Shown here: positions 1-9,834 of the stretch, one piece after another
How the letters are laid out: each line of letters opens with the position of its first letter
Position numbering within the stretch: position 1 is the stretch's first letter
Assembly (NCBI GenBank): GCA_000151295.1
Contig: GG745344.1
Span: 682,755 to 711,886, forward strand
Direction of reading: 5' to 3'
Length of the DNA stretch: 29,132 nucleotides
DNA from: Allomyces macrogynus ATCC 38327
Lineage: Eukaryota; Blastocladiomycota; Blastocladiomycetes; Blastocladiales; Blastocladiaceae
Notes under the pieces: model-generated
Database searches by the model: none
What the model was told of the DNA's origin: nothing
The model's input: only the letters and a program-made list of their open reading frames with translations
Program-made: the position numbers and the translations under genes

Positions 1-94
1 TCGGACAGCGCAAGGCGCAGGTCGGACGCACGGGCCAGAGCGTGCCAAGCAGCGACGAGAGCGGCACATCGCCGCTTTGCGACGGCGAGCTCAC

Positions 95-1055
95 CGGCGG
101 CGGCAGTAGCCGGCTTGAGAAAGCCCGGCGGGGCTGACGGCGGCCGCCGGCGAGCTGTGGTGCAGTACGGGCACCGACACGGGCGAGCGGATGGTCCTGA
201 TCATGGTTGGCGACGGCGGGCAGCGACGAGCGACGGACGGCAACGAGCAACGAGCAACGAGCAACGAACGGCGACGAGGGGGCGGGCGGTTAGAACGGCA
301 GCAAGACGAGGAACGAAGCAACAGCAACAGCAACAAGAGCAAGACGGCGAGGACGAAACGAGACGAGACGAGACGACAGTATGATGCTCCCCCAAGCTCC
401 ACTCACAACAAGCACGCAAGAAAAGGCAAGCAATAAATAAGGGAAGGGCAAGCCGGCGAGGCACACGAAGGCGGTGCGCGCCCGCGCGCCACCAACCACC
501 ACACCGCGCCGAGTGGAAGCGCATTCGCGGGTCGCATCTCACAGGACCACCGTGACCGCAAACCATGGCCGCGCGTACCCGGTCCAGACCCGCCGCGCGC
601 CGCGTCTCCCGACGAGCCATGAGCGCCGTGGACCCGGGCCGGCATCGAGCGATGAAATCGAAACGAAACAATGCGACACGAAACGAACCGACATTGCACA
701 ACGTACTTTGTACTCAACGACAGCAGCAAGCCCGAGTCGAGGTCGGCCGCGAGCGATGTGACGGGCGTCGACGCCCTTGTGCGCGAAAGAGGGCCCGAGA
801 ACTGCGGGCGGCGCGCCGTGACGCCGCTTGGTGCCGACGTGGCCGTCGAGGAGAATGACGACGGCACCAGCATGTTGCGTGCAAACGAGAACGCGGCGCG
901 AGGGCCGCACGGAGCACCGCGCGAGATCAGAGGCCTAGTCGAGCGCGATAAGCGCGATGAGCGCGAGCAAATGGAGAGGGCCGGCCACGACGCGGACGGT
1001 CAAGTACTTACGATCCCACCTCCTCCATCTCCACGTCGGAGCTCGGCGGCATCAT
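95..1055 (-). CDS. 5' part of an unrecognised gene running off the left edge (three exons modelled)
   Basis: A three-exon model on the minus strand keeps one reading frame: exon 1 at 1055-1012, exon 2 at 934-707, exon 3 at 196-95. Exon 1 begins with two ATGs and reads MMPPSSDVEMEEVG, then a perfect GTAAGT donor. Exon 2 starts after CTAG, encodes a Ser/Thr/Pro-rich stretch ending DLDSGLLLSLSTK, and ends at a GTACGT donor. Exon 3 follows a TCAG acceptor, reads SPVSVPVLHHSSPAAAV, and ends at GTGAGC. All three junction phases agree (TC|G, AA|G). That gives about 125 residues of low-complexity, probably disordered N-terminus; the acidic start resembles transcription-regulator N-termini, but no domain is visible. 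The second intron, about 510 nt, is long for this window and its acceptor is the least certain junction. The rest of the gene lies outside the window. Confidence 0.42.
241..375. repeat. AACGAGC heptamer and related purine-rich short repeats
   Basis: About four tandem copies of a 7-nt unit (AACGAGC) lie at 241-270. They are followed by AACAGC repeats near 317-335 and GAGAC/ACGAG repeats at 356-375. In the gene model above they fall inside the long second intron, where on the minus strand they form a pyrimidine-rich tract upstream of the acceptor. They look like simple-sequence drift; no function is claimed. Confidence 0.6.
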
Positions 1056-2421
1056 CTCGATGTTGTATCGTCAATGAATTTTGGATTTCGGGCGCAAATA
1101 CGCGGCCACCAAGTCGAACGGCCGTCGGAGGTCAGGGTCCGTCGGGGGGTCGAAATGAAAGAAGACGAGGGTGCAAGGTAGAAATAATGGCGAAGAGAGA
1201 AGGGATATGGATGAAGAAGCGGCCCCGCGTGTCGGCAGCAGAGCGGTTTACGAGTGAGAGGTATCGAGGAAGACGGCGGCGGCAACGCCGCTGTAGGCAC
1301 GAGCAACAATGGCGACACAGGGGTCGAGCAACCGGTGCAGCGGGCGGGAGTCGAGTGGCGACCCCAGCAGCAGCAGCGTCGGCGGGGCAATCAAGGCGTC
1401 GGCAACGACGGCAGGGCAAATGTACGTTGGTGGATGAAGAGAGCGAGAGCAGACGGACTGTGATCAGGTCGCTGGCAGCGCGTTTCGCCGCTGCCTGTGC
1501 TCTCCAAAGCAACAAACGGCTGCTTTGTCCAGCAAGAAAAAAAACAATCGGCGTCTCCCATAAGCGCGATCGCATTTGCTCTATTCTCATCGACTTGCCA
1601 GCCCAACCAGCAAACCGCACGCGCACGAGATGGTGGGCGACAGCCAACCTGGGGCGCGTGCTAGTGCAGCAGCTCTCCCGAGACTCAATGCATCTCAAAG
1701 CCCATGTTGCGCGATATCGACGGCTGTCGAGCGAGTGATCAGGTCAGGTCGCGGGGTCGGCCTGGATGCGGTCGCGCCGCTGGTGATGAGGCGGCCGAGC
1801 GCCTCTCGCAGAGCTTCGTCGCGGCTGTACCGGAGCACCCAAAGCGACGAGCAGCCGAGCTTCTTGCCCAAGCAGTAAACGCTGGTCAATAACTTTGCCA
1901 GTAAACGCTGGTCAAAACCAACGCGTCGTGGCGCTCTGCTCTCCTGCAAGAACTCGACCGCGTGCGACTGGAACGCTCGATCACCGTCGCGTGAGATGCG
2001 AGACGAAGGGTCGAATCCACGTGGACATCACGCAAAGAGGAAATGGCATTTTACGTCAGAGGCCTCGAACGGTTCGCGATGCCGATGTGGGCGCAACATC
2101 CCTGCCCAAAGCGGACCATGCCATACAACCCACGCGGTGTCACGGCCAACGGCTGCAGGCCTGTTACCAAAAATCACCACACATTTCGCTCCTGCAACCA
2201 CTCCAAACGCCAAGACAATGCACCCACGCTGTGGTTGATAATTCGCCAAGACGACCTGCACCACCACCACCACCACCAACCGCTCGCCCTTGCCCACCCG
2301 TGTCGCGCGCACTTCGCGTTCAGGCACCCACGCATCGCATCTTGGACCAAATACCAGCCGCCGACGCGCTCGACCCACGCTCTCCCCAACCAATTCCTCA
2401 ATCCCCGGTTTCTCTCCAGCC
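1056..2421. other. Intergenic region between divergent genes
   Basis: This spacer holds the upstream regions of the minus-strand gene starting at 1055 and the plus-strand phosphatase starting at 2422. The long open frames in it are Arg/Ala/Pro-rich in all frames, as expected of GC-rich DNA, and none shows a recognisable domain. A 17-bp direct repeat is annotated separately. A CAC trinucleotide run lies near 2260-2280, with CT-rich tracts just before the phosphatase ATG. Confidence 0.6.
1873..1915. repeat. 17-bp direct repeat, two copies 26 bp apart
   Basis: The 17-mer CAGTAAACGCTGGTCAA occurs at 1873-1889 and again, identical, at 1899-1915. The 9-nt spacer is unrelated. The repeat sits in the spacer upstream of the PAP2 gene. 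It could be a paired protein-binding site or a small duplication; the sequence does not decide. Confidence 0.6.
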
Positions 2422-3779
2422 ATGGCGGGATCATGGCACCCGATACAGCTGCTCCGCGACGGCATTGGCGCCGTCCCGCTCATTTTCCTGGGCATTGCCT
2501 TGGCCACGCGTTATATCCCCGTTTTCCAACGGTTTGTACGACACCCGCGCCATTTCCTCGCTAGGAACCGTCGACCGCAGGATACCTCCAACCACAGGGA
2601 ACTTGCTCCGAAATTGCTGCCAGCAACCGACGAGCGTTCCTCTAGGCCATTCCTGTCGGCTCACCGCCCTCGCCCCACTGGCACTCGCCATTTTAGCAAG
2701 TTTTACGTCGACGATGAGTCGATCCAGTACCCCATGGCCAAGCACGAGACCGTCACCTCGTTGCATCTCTTGCTGCTCTCCCTCGTCGCGCCCAGTCTGA
2801 TGGTGCTCTCCTGGAGCTGGGTGCGCGGTTTTTCCCCACTTCAAGCCGTCTACTCGCTCAACGGTGCGCAACTCCGCGCGTTCATCCTCCTCTATCTGTC
2901 GAGCGGGACCTAATTGAGCTTCTCCACCTGTAGCCTTGTTCCTGGCGCTCTCATGGACCATGGCCATCACCGACGTGACCAAAATCGTTGTTGGCCGGCT
3001 GCGACCCGACTTTCTGGATCGGTGCAAGGTACTTCTGAGCTGATTTGTCCCCGAATTGCTTGATTTCGTCGGATTTCTTCGCTCACCCACCCACCACAAC
3101 CGAACGCGATATTGTTAGCCGTTCGAAAACAACGGCACATGGACGTGTATGGGTGATGCCGACCTGGTGCGCAATGGGCGCGTCAGCTTCCCAAGCGGCC
3201 ATTCGTCACGTCCGTTGCTTGCGACCGCGCTTCGGTCCTAATTCGCTTTCGCTCACAGTGCCCTCTGCTTCACGGTAGTCACCTTTTCCGGCTGGTTCTT
3301 TGCCGCGCTCTTCATTTGGGGCACCCTCGCGGCCTCGTCCTGGCGCCGGTCGCCCTTGGTCCAGTCGGTCCTCGCCCTCTTCCTCGTCCCGCCGGCCCTC
3401 GTCGCAATCTCAGTACGTGCCCCTCGTCGCTCTCCACCACTTTGGCACCACTTCCATCTGACTAACCCGTACGACAACACAGCGCACGACTGACTACCGC
3501 CACCACTGGCAAGACGTGACTGTCGGGTCGCTGCTTGGCATCTCCGTCTCGTACCTGTGGTACCGCAGTGTGTTCGGCCGGCCGACCGCGCCCTACTCGG
3601 CGGTCCCGCTTGCCGACCATCGGTCCGGAGCGTCGTCGTCAGCCGGAAGTGTGGATAGCAGGATCATCGCAATGGGTCGGCCCTTGCCGGCATCGCCGTT
3701 GCCCGCGGGGCCCGTGGGCGCGCCGTTCCTCGCGCACGAGCAGTTGGCGAAACAGGCGGCACTGCGCGACGTGGTGTGA
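2422..3779 (+). CDS. PAP2-family lipid phosphate phosphatase (DPP1/LPP1-like), six exons
   Basis: Integral membrane phosphatase expected to dephosphorylate diacylglycerol pyrophosphate, phosphatidate or lysophosphatidate. Exons: 2422-2531, 2697-2863, 2934-3028, 3119-3204, 3259-3412 and 3483-3779; all phases agree, giving 302 residues, close to yeast Dpp1/Lpp1 size. All three PAP2 signature motifs are present: KIVVGRLRP in exon 3, PSGHS split across exons 4 and 5, and DYRHHWQDV with the preceding SR formed by the exon 5/6 junction. The S-R pair and the two motif histidines form the vanadate-phosphatase active site. Exon 2 begins with the family-typical RKFYVDDESIQYP. Hydrophobic stretches consistent with about six spans surround these motifs. 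The ATG at 2422 opens directly into the first span. Intron 5 has a clear ACTAAC branch site, and intron 2 has CTAAT. The Pro/Ser-rich C-terminus after the last motif is poorly conserved in the family. Which lipid is the main substrate cannot be told. Confidence 0.9.
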
Positions 3780-4868
3780 GCGCGCCTGGGTGCGGGCAGG
3801 GATGGCTGCCCATCTGGTGGTTTTTTGTGTAGACGCGCGCGGGATGGGGCCATTTTTGAACCTTTTTTTTTTTTTTTTTTTTTTGGCATCGCTGGTGAGC
3901 GCGCACAGTCGCGCGTGGATCGACCGTTTCTCCCCCGTCTCCCCGTGTGCGATGTGGTTCGCGGCAAAGTCCCAACAAATGGTTCGATTCCATCGAACTT
4001 TGCCGATATTTGCCGGTCCCGCCAACACTACAAAGCCAGCTCTTGGCTGTGCCATGGGTTCTGTGCTTATGTTCGCGCGCACTTATTTTGCTACGCCACC
4101 ACCACGTTTCGCTTCGTGGTACCCATGAAAGTCGCGATGAATACTTTGTTCCCCACTGGTTTATTTTCTTGTTGGCAGCCGAGCAACGCCAGGACGCGCA
4201 CGACAGACGGTGCATCGGCTGCCTCACATTTTGCACGTCAACGAAGATTCGTGCCCGTCAACCAGAAACGGAGAAAAGCACAAAAATCTTCTCTTCTCAT
4301 AACAGCCATTGCCTCAAAAGAGGTTGCCAACTCTTAAACACTGGCCCGGGCATACGATGCATACCGGCCTCCCTGGGATTTGCTGCCGCACAGCCCGGAA
4401 ACCGAGCAGCTGTCATCACGCCGCTTCTTGCGCGTCGCCAAGTGGAATTTATCGTGGCCGAGAGGTGCGCATGGCTCGTCACCAGTTTGATATTGACGAA
4501 ATGCCACATGTGCGCTGCAATGCGGAGGATGAGCCCGTTTTCGCCGCGCTTTCGAGTTTGTCGAACATCCTCTCCTTTCCGCCGCTCAGGGTGCGCAGGG
4601 CTAATTGGCCGAATTTGTTGAATGCTGACGGCAACGTGCCATCCGACAGACTTGGCCCAGCATCGCTCAAAGCGTCGTGGATCTGACCCGACGAGGCGTG
4701 TTCAACAGCATTGGCCGCGCACATCCAGCGCCGTGCGCGCAAAGCAGTAACAAGATGTTTGGGCCAGCGCAAAGATGATTTCAATTTGGCTCAACTGAAC
4801 AAAACGACATGCACTTGGCCTTGCAGACATCAAAACGGCCTCCAACAACCATCACGCACAACAATCGC
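3780..4868. other. Intergenic region between two convergent 3' ends
   Basis: Space between the stop of the PAP2 gene and the stop of the minus-strand secreted-protein gene. It contains a run of 22 T at 3863-3884 and an imperfect stem-loop at 3962-4005, annotated separately. Open frames of 170-224 codons cross it on both strands but show no conserved motif, no family match and no signal peptide. No gene is called. Confidence 0.6.
3962..4005 (+). other. Nested inverted repeat / stem-loop downstream of the phosphatase gene
   Basis: CGGCAAAG at 3962-3969 is perfectly complementary to CTTTGCCG at 3998-4005. Inside it, TTCGAT at 3983-3988 pairs with ATCGAA at 3992-3997 across a 3-nt loop. The two helices would stack on the 3' side, leaving a 13-nt bulge on the 5' side. 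It lies about 180 nt past the stop codon, where a 3' UTR element or transcript end could be. Role unknown. Confidence 0.45.
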
Positions 4869-7393
4869 TTAGTAGAGCGAGTCCGACGACTCGTCCACCT
4901 GCTTCTTGACGTACGAGTCGGTCGTGGGCGCGGCCGTCGCCGTCGTCGTCGTCGTCGTCGTCGTGGCCTTGGCGGGCTCCTGCGTGATCGTCGTCACGCA
5001 GGGCTCCTCCGTCTTGGCGGGCGATTCGGGCACAACAACGGTCGTCGTCGGCTTAGCGGCGCCCTTGGTGCAGGGCGTCGTCGCGACCGGCACGGTCGAG
5101 GTCGGGATCTCGGCCGACGGCACGGTCGTCGTCTTCTGGCCCTTGGTGCACGGCACCGACGTCTTAGGCGATTCCGGCACGACCGGCACGGTCGAGACGA
5201 TCACAGTCTCGACGCACGGAGTCGTCTGAGCGACGGGCACCGTAGCGGTCGGGATCTCAACGGCCGGGACGGTCGTCTGGCCCTTGGTGCAGGGCGTCGT
5301 GGACTTGGGCGACTCGGGCACGACTGGGACCGTCGACACGATTGTCTCGACGCACGGGGTGGTCTTGGCGACGGGCACGGTGGCAACCGGCACGGTCGCG
5401 ACGGGGATCTCAGCCGACGGGACCGTGGTGGTCTTCTGGCCCTTCGTGCACGGGATCGAGGTCTTGGGCGATTCCGGGACGACGGGGACGGTCGAAACAA
5501 TGACGGTCTCGACGCACGGGGTCGTCTTAGCCACGGGGATCGTCGCGGTCGGGATCTCAGCAGCCGGGACGGTCGTCGAGTAGGTCACAACCGGGATCGT
5601 GGTCTTGGGCGATTCCGGCACGACGGGGACGGCCGAGACGATGGTCTCGATGCAGGGCGTCGTGGTCTGGGCAACGGGGATTGTGGCCGTCGGGATCTCG
5701 ACCGCGGGGACCGTCGAGTAGGTCGTGGGTGGCACGACGGGCACCGTCGAGTAGGTCACGGGCACGGTGACGACGGGGATCTCCGTCGGGACGACGGTGG
5801 CCGTCTTGACCGGGGCCGTGCACTTCTTCTTGCGGTGGCACTTCTTCTTGGCGGGCAGCTCGCCGGCCGGGTAGGTGGCCTGCGGCGTCACGCCCGACGG
5901 GTAGGCGTTGGTCGGCTCCTCGCCAGCGACCAGGATCGTCGACGTGATCGGGGCCTCGCCACCACCGACAATAACGGTCGTCACGGGCGCGGCATCGTAA
6001 CCGTAGCCGGGCGCAGCGGGCGAACCCTCGGCAGGCTGCTCGGCCGACGGCTTGGGAGTGTCGTAGTTGTACCCACCGGTCGCCGGGGACTCGGGCGCGG
6101 CCGGAGCAGGCTGCGCGGGCGTCGTGTAGTCGTAGCCACCCGACGGGGTCGTGGGCGCGGCCGTGGGCTGCGGCGAAAGCGTGATCACGGTCGTGACGCC
6201 AGCGATAACCGTGGTGATGCACGGGTTCTCGACGGCAGCCGTCGTCGTGGCAACGGGCGTCGACTTGGCGGGCTCCTCGGTCGCGGGGATGGTGCCGGTG
6301 ATCGTCTTGGTCACCGTTACAACCGTACCCTGAACGATTGTGGTCGTGCAGTCGGCGGGGAGCGTCTCGACGGGCGCGGTCGTGTGGGGCGCGGGCACAG
6401 TCTCGGTCATCGCCGTGCGCGTCGGGTCAACGGCGATCGGGGCCGTGGTCGTGGCCGTGCGCGTCGGGTCGACAGCAATAGGAGCCGTGGCCGTCGAGGT
6501 GCGCGTCGGGTCAACGGCAATCGGGGCCGTGGCCGTCGAGGTACGCGTCGGGTCAACGGCAATCGGGGCCGTGGGCGTGGCCGTGCGCGTCGGGTCGACA
6601 GCAATAGGAGCCGTGGCCGTGGTCGTACGCGTCGGGTCAACGGCAATCGGGGCCGTGGCCGTCGAGGTGCGCGTCGGGTCAACGGCAATCGGGGCCGTGG
6701 CCGTCGAGGTACGCGTCGGGTCAACGGCAATCGGGGCCGTGGGCGTGGCCGTGCGCGTCGGGTCGACAGCAATAGGAGCCGTGGCCGTGGTCGTACGCGT
6801 CGGGTCAACGGCAATCGGGGCCGTGGCCGTCGAGGTGCGCGTCGGGTCAACGGCAATCGGGGCCGTGGCCGTCGAGGTACGCGTCGGGTCAACGGCAATC
6901 GGGGCCGTGGCCGTCGAGGTACGCGTCGGGTCAACGGCAATCGGGGCCGTGGGCGTGGCCGTGCGCGTCGGGTCAACGGCAACGGGCGCCGTGGTCGTGG
7001 GCTTGGCCGTGGTTGAGGGCACGGTGGTCGCGCCGTCTGGAAAAATGATGAAACGAGCGATGCCAGGGTGGGTGACACAAATGATGAGTTCAGCTTTTGC
7101 TGCGCAACACACACACACGCAATCCACAAGGGCTCTCTCGCCACAAACAAAATTGCGCCATCGATCACCGAACAGAAAAACAAAATGAACGTACAGACGG
7201 GCGTCGACGTCGTGGCCGCGGGGATCGACGACGAGGGCGCAACCGTGGCGGCCGGCGTCGTTGCCGTGGCCGCCGGGGTGGTCGGCGGGACAATGACGGG
7301 CACACCGTAGCCAGCGTCCGACACGGGCAGCGCCGACGTGGCGGCGATCAACGAGGCAACAACGGCCAGCGAAAGCGCAGTCTTCTTGACCAT
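4869..7393 (-). CDS. Secreted Thr/Pro-rich repeat protein, probably cell-wall or extracellular
   Basis: Two exons, 7393-7195 and 7036-4869, joined by an intron with a GTACGT donor and TTCCAG acceptor (phase T|AC), give 788 residues. The start MVKKTALSLAVVASLIAATSA is a clear signal peptide, with likely cleavage before LPVSD. Exon 2 opens with fourteen copies of a 14-residue unit (core AP-I/V-AVDPTRT plus a variable ATPT, STAT or TTAT). Next comes a Gly/Tyr/Pro stretch (GYDYTTP, GGYNYDTP), then a basic KKKCHRKKKC patch. Last come about five modules of about 45 residues built on TTPCVET, VPVVPESPK and PCTKGQ, with two Cys in most of them. A Thr run and an acidic tail (DESSDSLY) end the protein. 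Such sequence is normally heavily O-mannosylated. No C-terminal hydrophobic GPI signal is seen, so it may be secreted or disulfide-linked to the wall. The intron contains a short CA run. No named family is recognised. Confidence 0.82.
6413..7000 (-). repeat. 42-bp coding tandem repeat, about 14 units, with 168-bp higher-order period
   Basis: The 42-bp unit encodes the 14-residue AP-I/V-AVDPTRT-x4 repeat of the secreted protein. Units start at regular 42-nt steps (for example 6415, 6457 and 6499). Reading with the gene, the four variable residues run ATPT, STAT, STAT, STAT, TTAT / ATPT, STAT, STAT, TTAT / ATPT, STAT, STAT, ATTT, then a terminal unit. The array thus grew partly by duplication of four-unit (168-bp) blocks. 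The rare synonymous variant GACAGCAATAGG recurs near 6471, 6597 and 6764, in line with block duplication. Confidence 0.92.
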
Positions 7394-9291
7394 GGTGGAA
7401 AGTTGTGGTGGTGGTGGTGCGGGAACGGGCGGGAGCGGCGAGGACCAAAATCCGTCTATAAGTCTATACACACTGCGTCTTGTCCGAGCCGAGGTCGGAG
7501 AGACTGCTGGGTGGGTGGATTGGTCGTCGGGGAGAGCGGGGATGGGTTCGAGCTCATGCGGGGGCGGCCGCGGCTTTATACCCAGCGGCCGGGTGCGGGG
7601 GCTGTGCAGAGGCCGTCGACGGCGTTGTGGCGACGGGATGGCGACTTGGGGGCCATGGAAGTGCCCACGGGCGTTTGCGCAACCACAAAAAACGCGCGAG
7701 AAAAACTGGTGAAATGAACGCAAGCGTGCGCACCGCCTCCGCCACTTCGTCCCCCTAGACATGAACACCCCGTGTCATGTCCGAAAACCCGTGGCGAAAA
7801 GGAAAGGAGAGCACGCGCAACACGCAACACGCGCGCCTTGACCTCGTGGCCACCATCTATTGGCGCGCCACGTTGCGCAACGGGCCGGCGCAGTGGACAT
7901 CCAATCAATCCTTCGGAACGAGTGAGCCGAAACAACGATGAACCCTCGCTCGCGAGGCGGCCGAAAGGTCACACACCGTGTCGTTGTCGATGGCAAACGG
8001 GCCGGATGGGGCGACAAGGTCGCTGCCGAAAAACCAGACTGGCTTCTCGGCGTCCTGTCCGTTTCACCAAGCCGCTCGCCTTGTTTTCTTGCGCTTCCCC
8101 GTCCCTCTTGCATCGCGCCCTTCATGGCCACGTTTCGCACACGTCTCGCGCCCCAGAGTCCAGAACAGGAGCACGCGCACTGAATAATTCACCCGTCCAG
8201 TTCCTGAGCTGGTCTTCGCGCAGGAGAAGGGCCGTCGCTGAAGAGGACGCCGGTCTTCGGATTGCTCAGAACAGGAGCGCGAGGCGCTAGTCGCGGTATA
8301 GTTACATGCTTGCTGCGTTTATGCAGTAATTCGCCAGGCCACTTGGTGGAGATAATCAGCGTGGATTATGAAGTCATTACAAACGAGGACGACGCTGCAT
8401 GATCCCGCAGCGCGTGCTGCATCAGTCCAACATCAATCGTGGCCGCGCGGCAGCAAAAGACAACAACAGCCAGCTCGATGCATCGTGGGCTGATTCATGG
8501 CAAGCACAGCGATTCACCACATTTGCGACACGAAAAAGACGTGCCTGATCGTGCAAGGCAACACCACGACGCCCGCGTTCCACGGACTAATCTCCAATGT
8601 TGCCGTTGGGCGTTGCATGCTCCCTGTGGGAACTAACCCACGGTCTTTCCACTGCCAACCGCGGGCCGGATTGGCAACATTTGTGCGTGCGGTGGGCGGC
8701 GTTGCGGGGCACGCTCGTGCTTCGTGCTCGATCTTGCAGAAACAATACGCGGGTCGATGAATGCCGGCGCGCTTGCCAAAGAGCAAGCGCGCGCAGCCTG
8801 GATCGCTTGTCAGCGAGCGTACTGGTTATCCGACACGGGCAAAGCACAGCACGAAAGAAGCCGACCTGCGTGCGGCAGATGATTCTCACTTTCTGAATTC
8901 CAACAGCAGCCACAGCCTGGCCCAACGACTTCATTCTCAGCCTGTCCTTGGCCAATCCATTCGGATACCAAGCTCCGCGATTGGTCATCAGCTGATGTTT
9001 TTGACGAGAGGAGAGGATAACGGTGTGGGTGTGCACATCGTTGCGTGCGCCTTAACCGCGCCGTGCGCCTGGACCTGTCTGTGGTTCAGCGCCAATTTAG
9101 GATCCACCTGGAGAGCAGGGGCGCGACAACGGCCTTGGACAACTCGAGATGGTGGCGAGGCCGACGTCGTCGTGAGAGAATCCGCAGTCGCAGAGATGCA
9201 GGAGGGTGGAGAGCGCTCTCCTGCTCCTCTTCCTCGACCTCGCACCAAACCTGCCTTCAGCACCGACCTTGGCCTTGACCACAACCGATTC
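7394..9291. other. Intergenic region upstream of the secreted-protein gene
   Basis: Apart from the promoter of the minus-strand secreted protein at the left, I see no supportable gene. Several open frames (up to 172 codons on plus near 7772-8290 and 149 codons on minus near 8587-9036) lack domains, signal peptides or plausible splice-linked partners. A locally AT-richer stretch lies around 8280-8400. The long plus frame from 8761 becomes meaningful only from about 9292, where it enters the disrupted four-Cys copy. Confidence 0.5.
7575..7580 (-). promoter_or_regulatory. TATA box of the secreted repeat-protein gene
   Basis: On the minus strand this reads GGGTATAAAGCC, a consensus TATAAA, about 182 nt upstream of the ATG at 7393. 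A weaker TATAG element lies near 7456-7470. A strong TATA box suits a highly or conditionally expressed wall-protein gene. Assignment is by position and sequence only. Confidence 0.5.
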
Positions 9292-9834
9292 ATGCCACTC
9301 GCTCTCAACGTCCAAGGTGTCCTCATAGATGGCATTGTCTCGCGCGATTTCGGCGCCCCGTTCACCATGAACTCGCATGATCTTCACATCGTCGAGTGCC
9401 CGGGCTACGTGACGCGCTGCGGCTCTCTACTTGGCCGGTCCAGCTGCGCCCAACGATCACGTCGCTATTGTGACGTGCGAGTACGCCATTCAACGAGCCG
9501 ATGCCAGCGGCGATGCCGGATCAATATGGCTCGAGAGCGTCACGAAAGCGTCCGTGACCCCCATCCTCGTGCGCCCGCCCGCATCCGATACCGCGGTTGT
9601 GAACCCACCCGGCGTGCGGTCGTTGCAGGTGGCCTCGACCACGGATCGGATCCTCGGTATGGGCGCGCACGGCCAGCACTACGGCTCGCTCGAGGACAAG
9701 AACACGCTGTGGCGGCAGGATCAGGACAAGACCGTGAAATTGTGCCCGCTCGCGAGGTCGTCATGCTCGCTGGGGACAATATGTATGCACGCGGGTTGAA
9801 GTTGTCGTTTTGGTGCCCGCTCTCTCGACCTTGA
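9292..9834 (+). pseudogene. Frame-disrupted copy of the four-cysteine FWCP domain (relative of the gene at 14104)
   Basis: Translation from ATG 9292 gives RDFGAPFT and VECPGYVTR, matching RPFGNYPT and DRQCADRGTISR of the gene at 14104. Near 9415 the match moves to the next frame and continues as AALYLAGPAAPNDHVAIVTC, then STTDRILGMGAHGQ and NTLWRQDQDKTVKLC. Near 9750 it returns to the first frame for REVV and LKLSFWCP before a stop at 9832-9834. All four cysteines of the intact relative have counterparts. Downstream DNA in yet another frame is Thr/Pro-rich, like the stalk of the relative, but no membrane span is recoverable. Two opposite-sign frame changes mean either a decaying duplicate or two sequence errors. 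I see no splice signals that would remove the frame changes. Confidence 0.6.

Noticed and set aside
671..1738. A 355-codon plus-strand frame near the left edge
   Set aside because: Arg/Ala-rich with no domain; it overlaps the minus-strand exons, which have better splice signals.
1695..1949. An 84-codon minus-strand frame (contains LREALGRLITSG)
   Set aside because: Less Arg-biased than its neighbours, but isolated, without splice partners or a recognisable family, and it contains the 17-bp direct repeat. Not enough support.
3975..4005. tRNA T-arm-like sequence GGTTCGATTCC
   Set aside because: It belongs to the nested stem-loop; no D-arm, anticodon arm or acceptor stem of tRNA size can be drawn.
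4809..7016. A 735-codon plus-strand frame opposite the secreted protein, rich in Gly-Arg and VDSNRSRGR-like repeats
   Set aside because: It is the antisense of a 42-bp repeat whose length is a multiple of three, so all frames stay open. The minus strand has a signal peptide, proper intron and TATA box.
7530..7570. GGGTTCGAGCTC resembling a tRNA T-arm
   Set aside because: The flanking bases do not form the five-base T-stem and no upstream tRNA arms are found.
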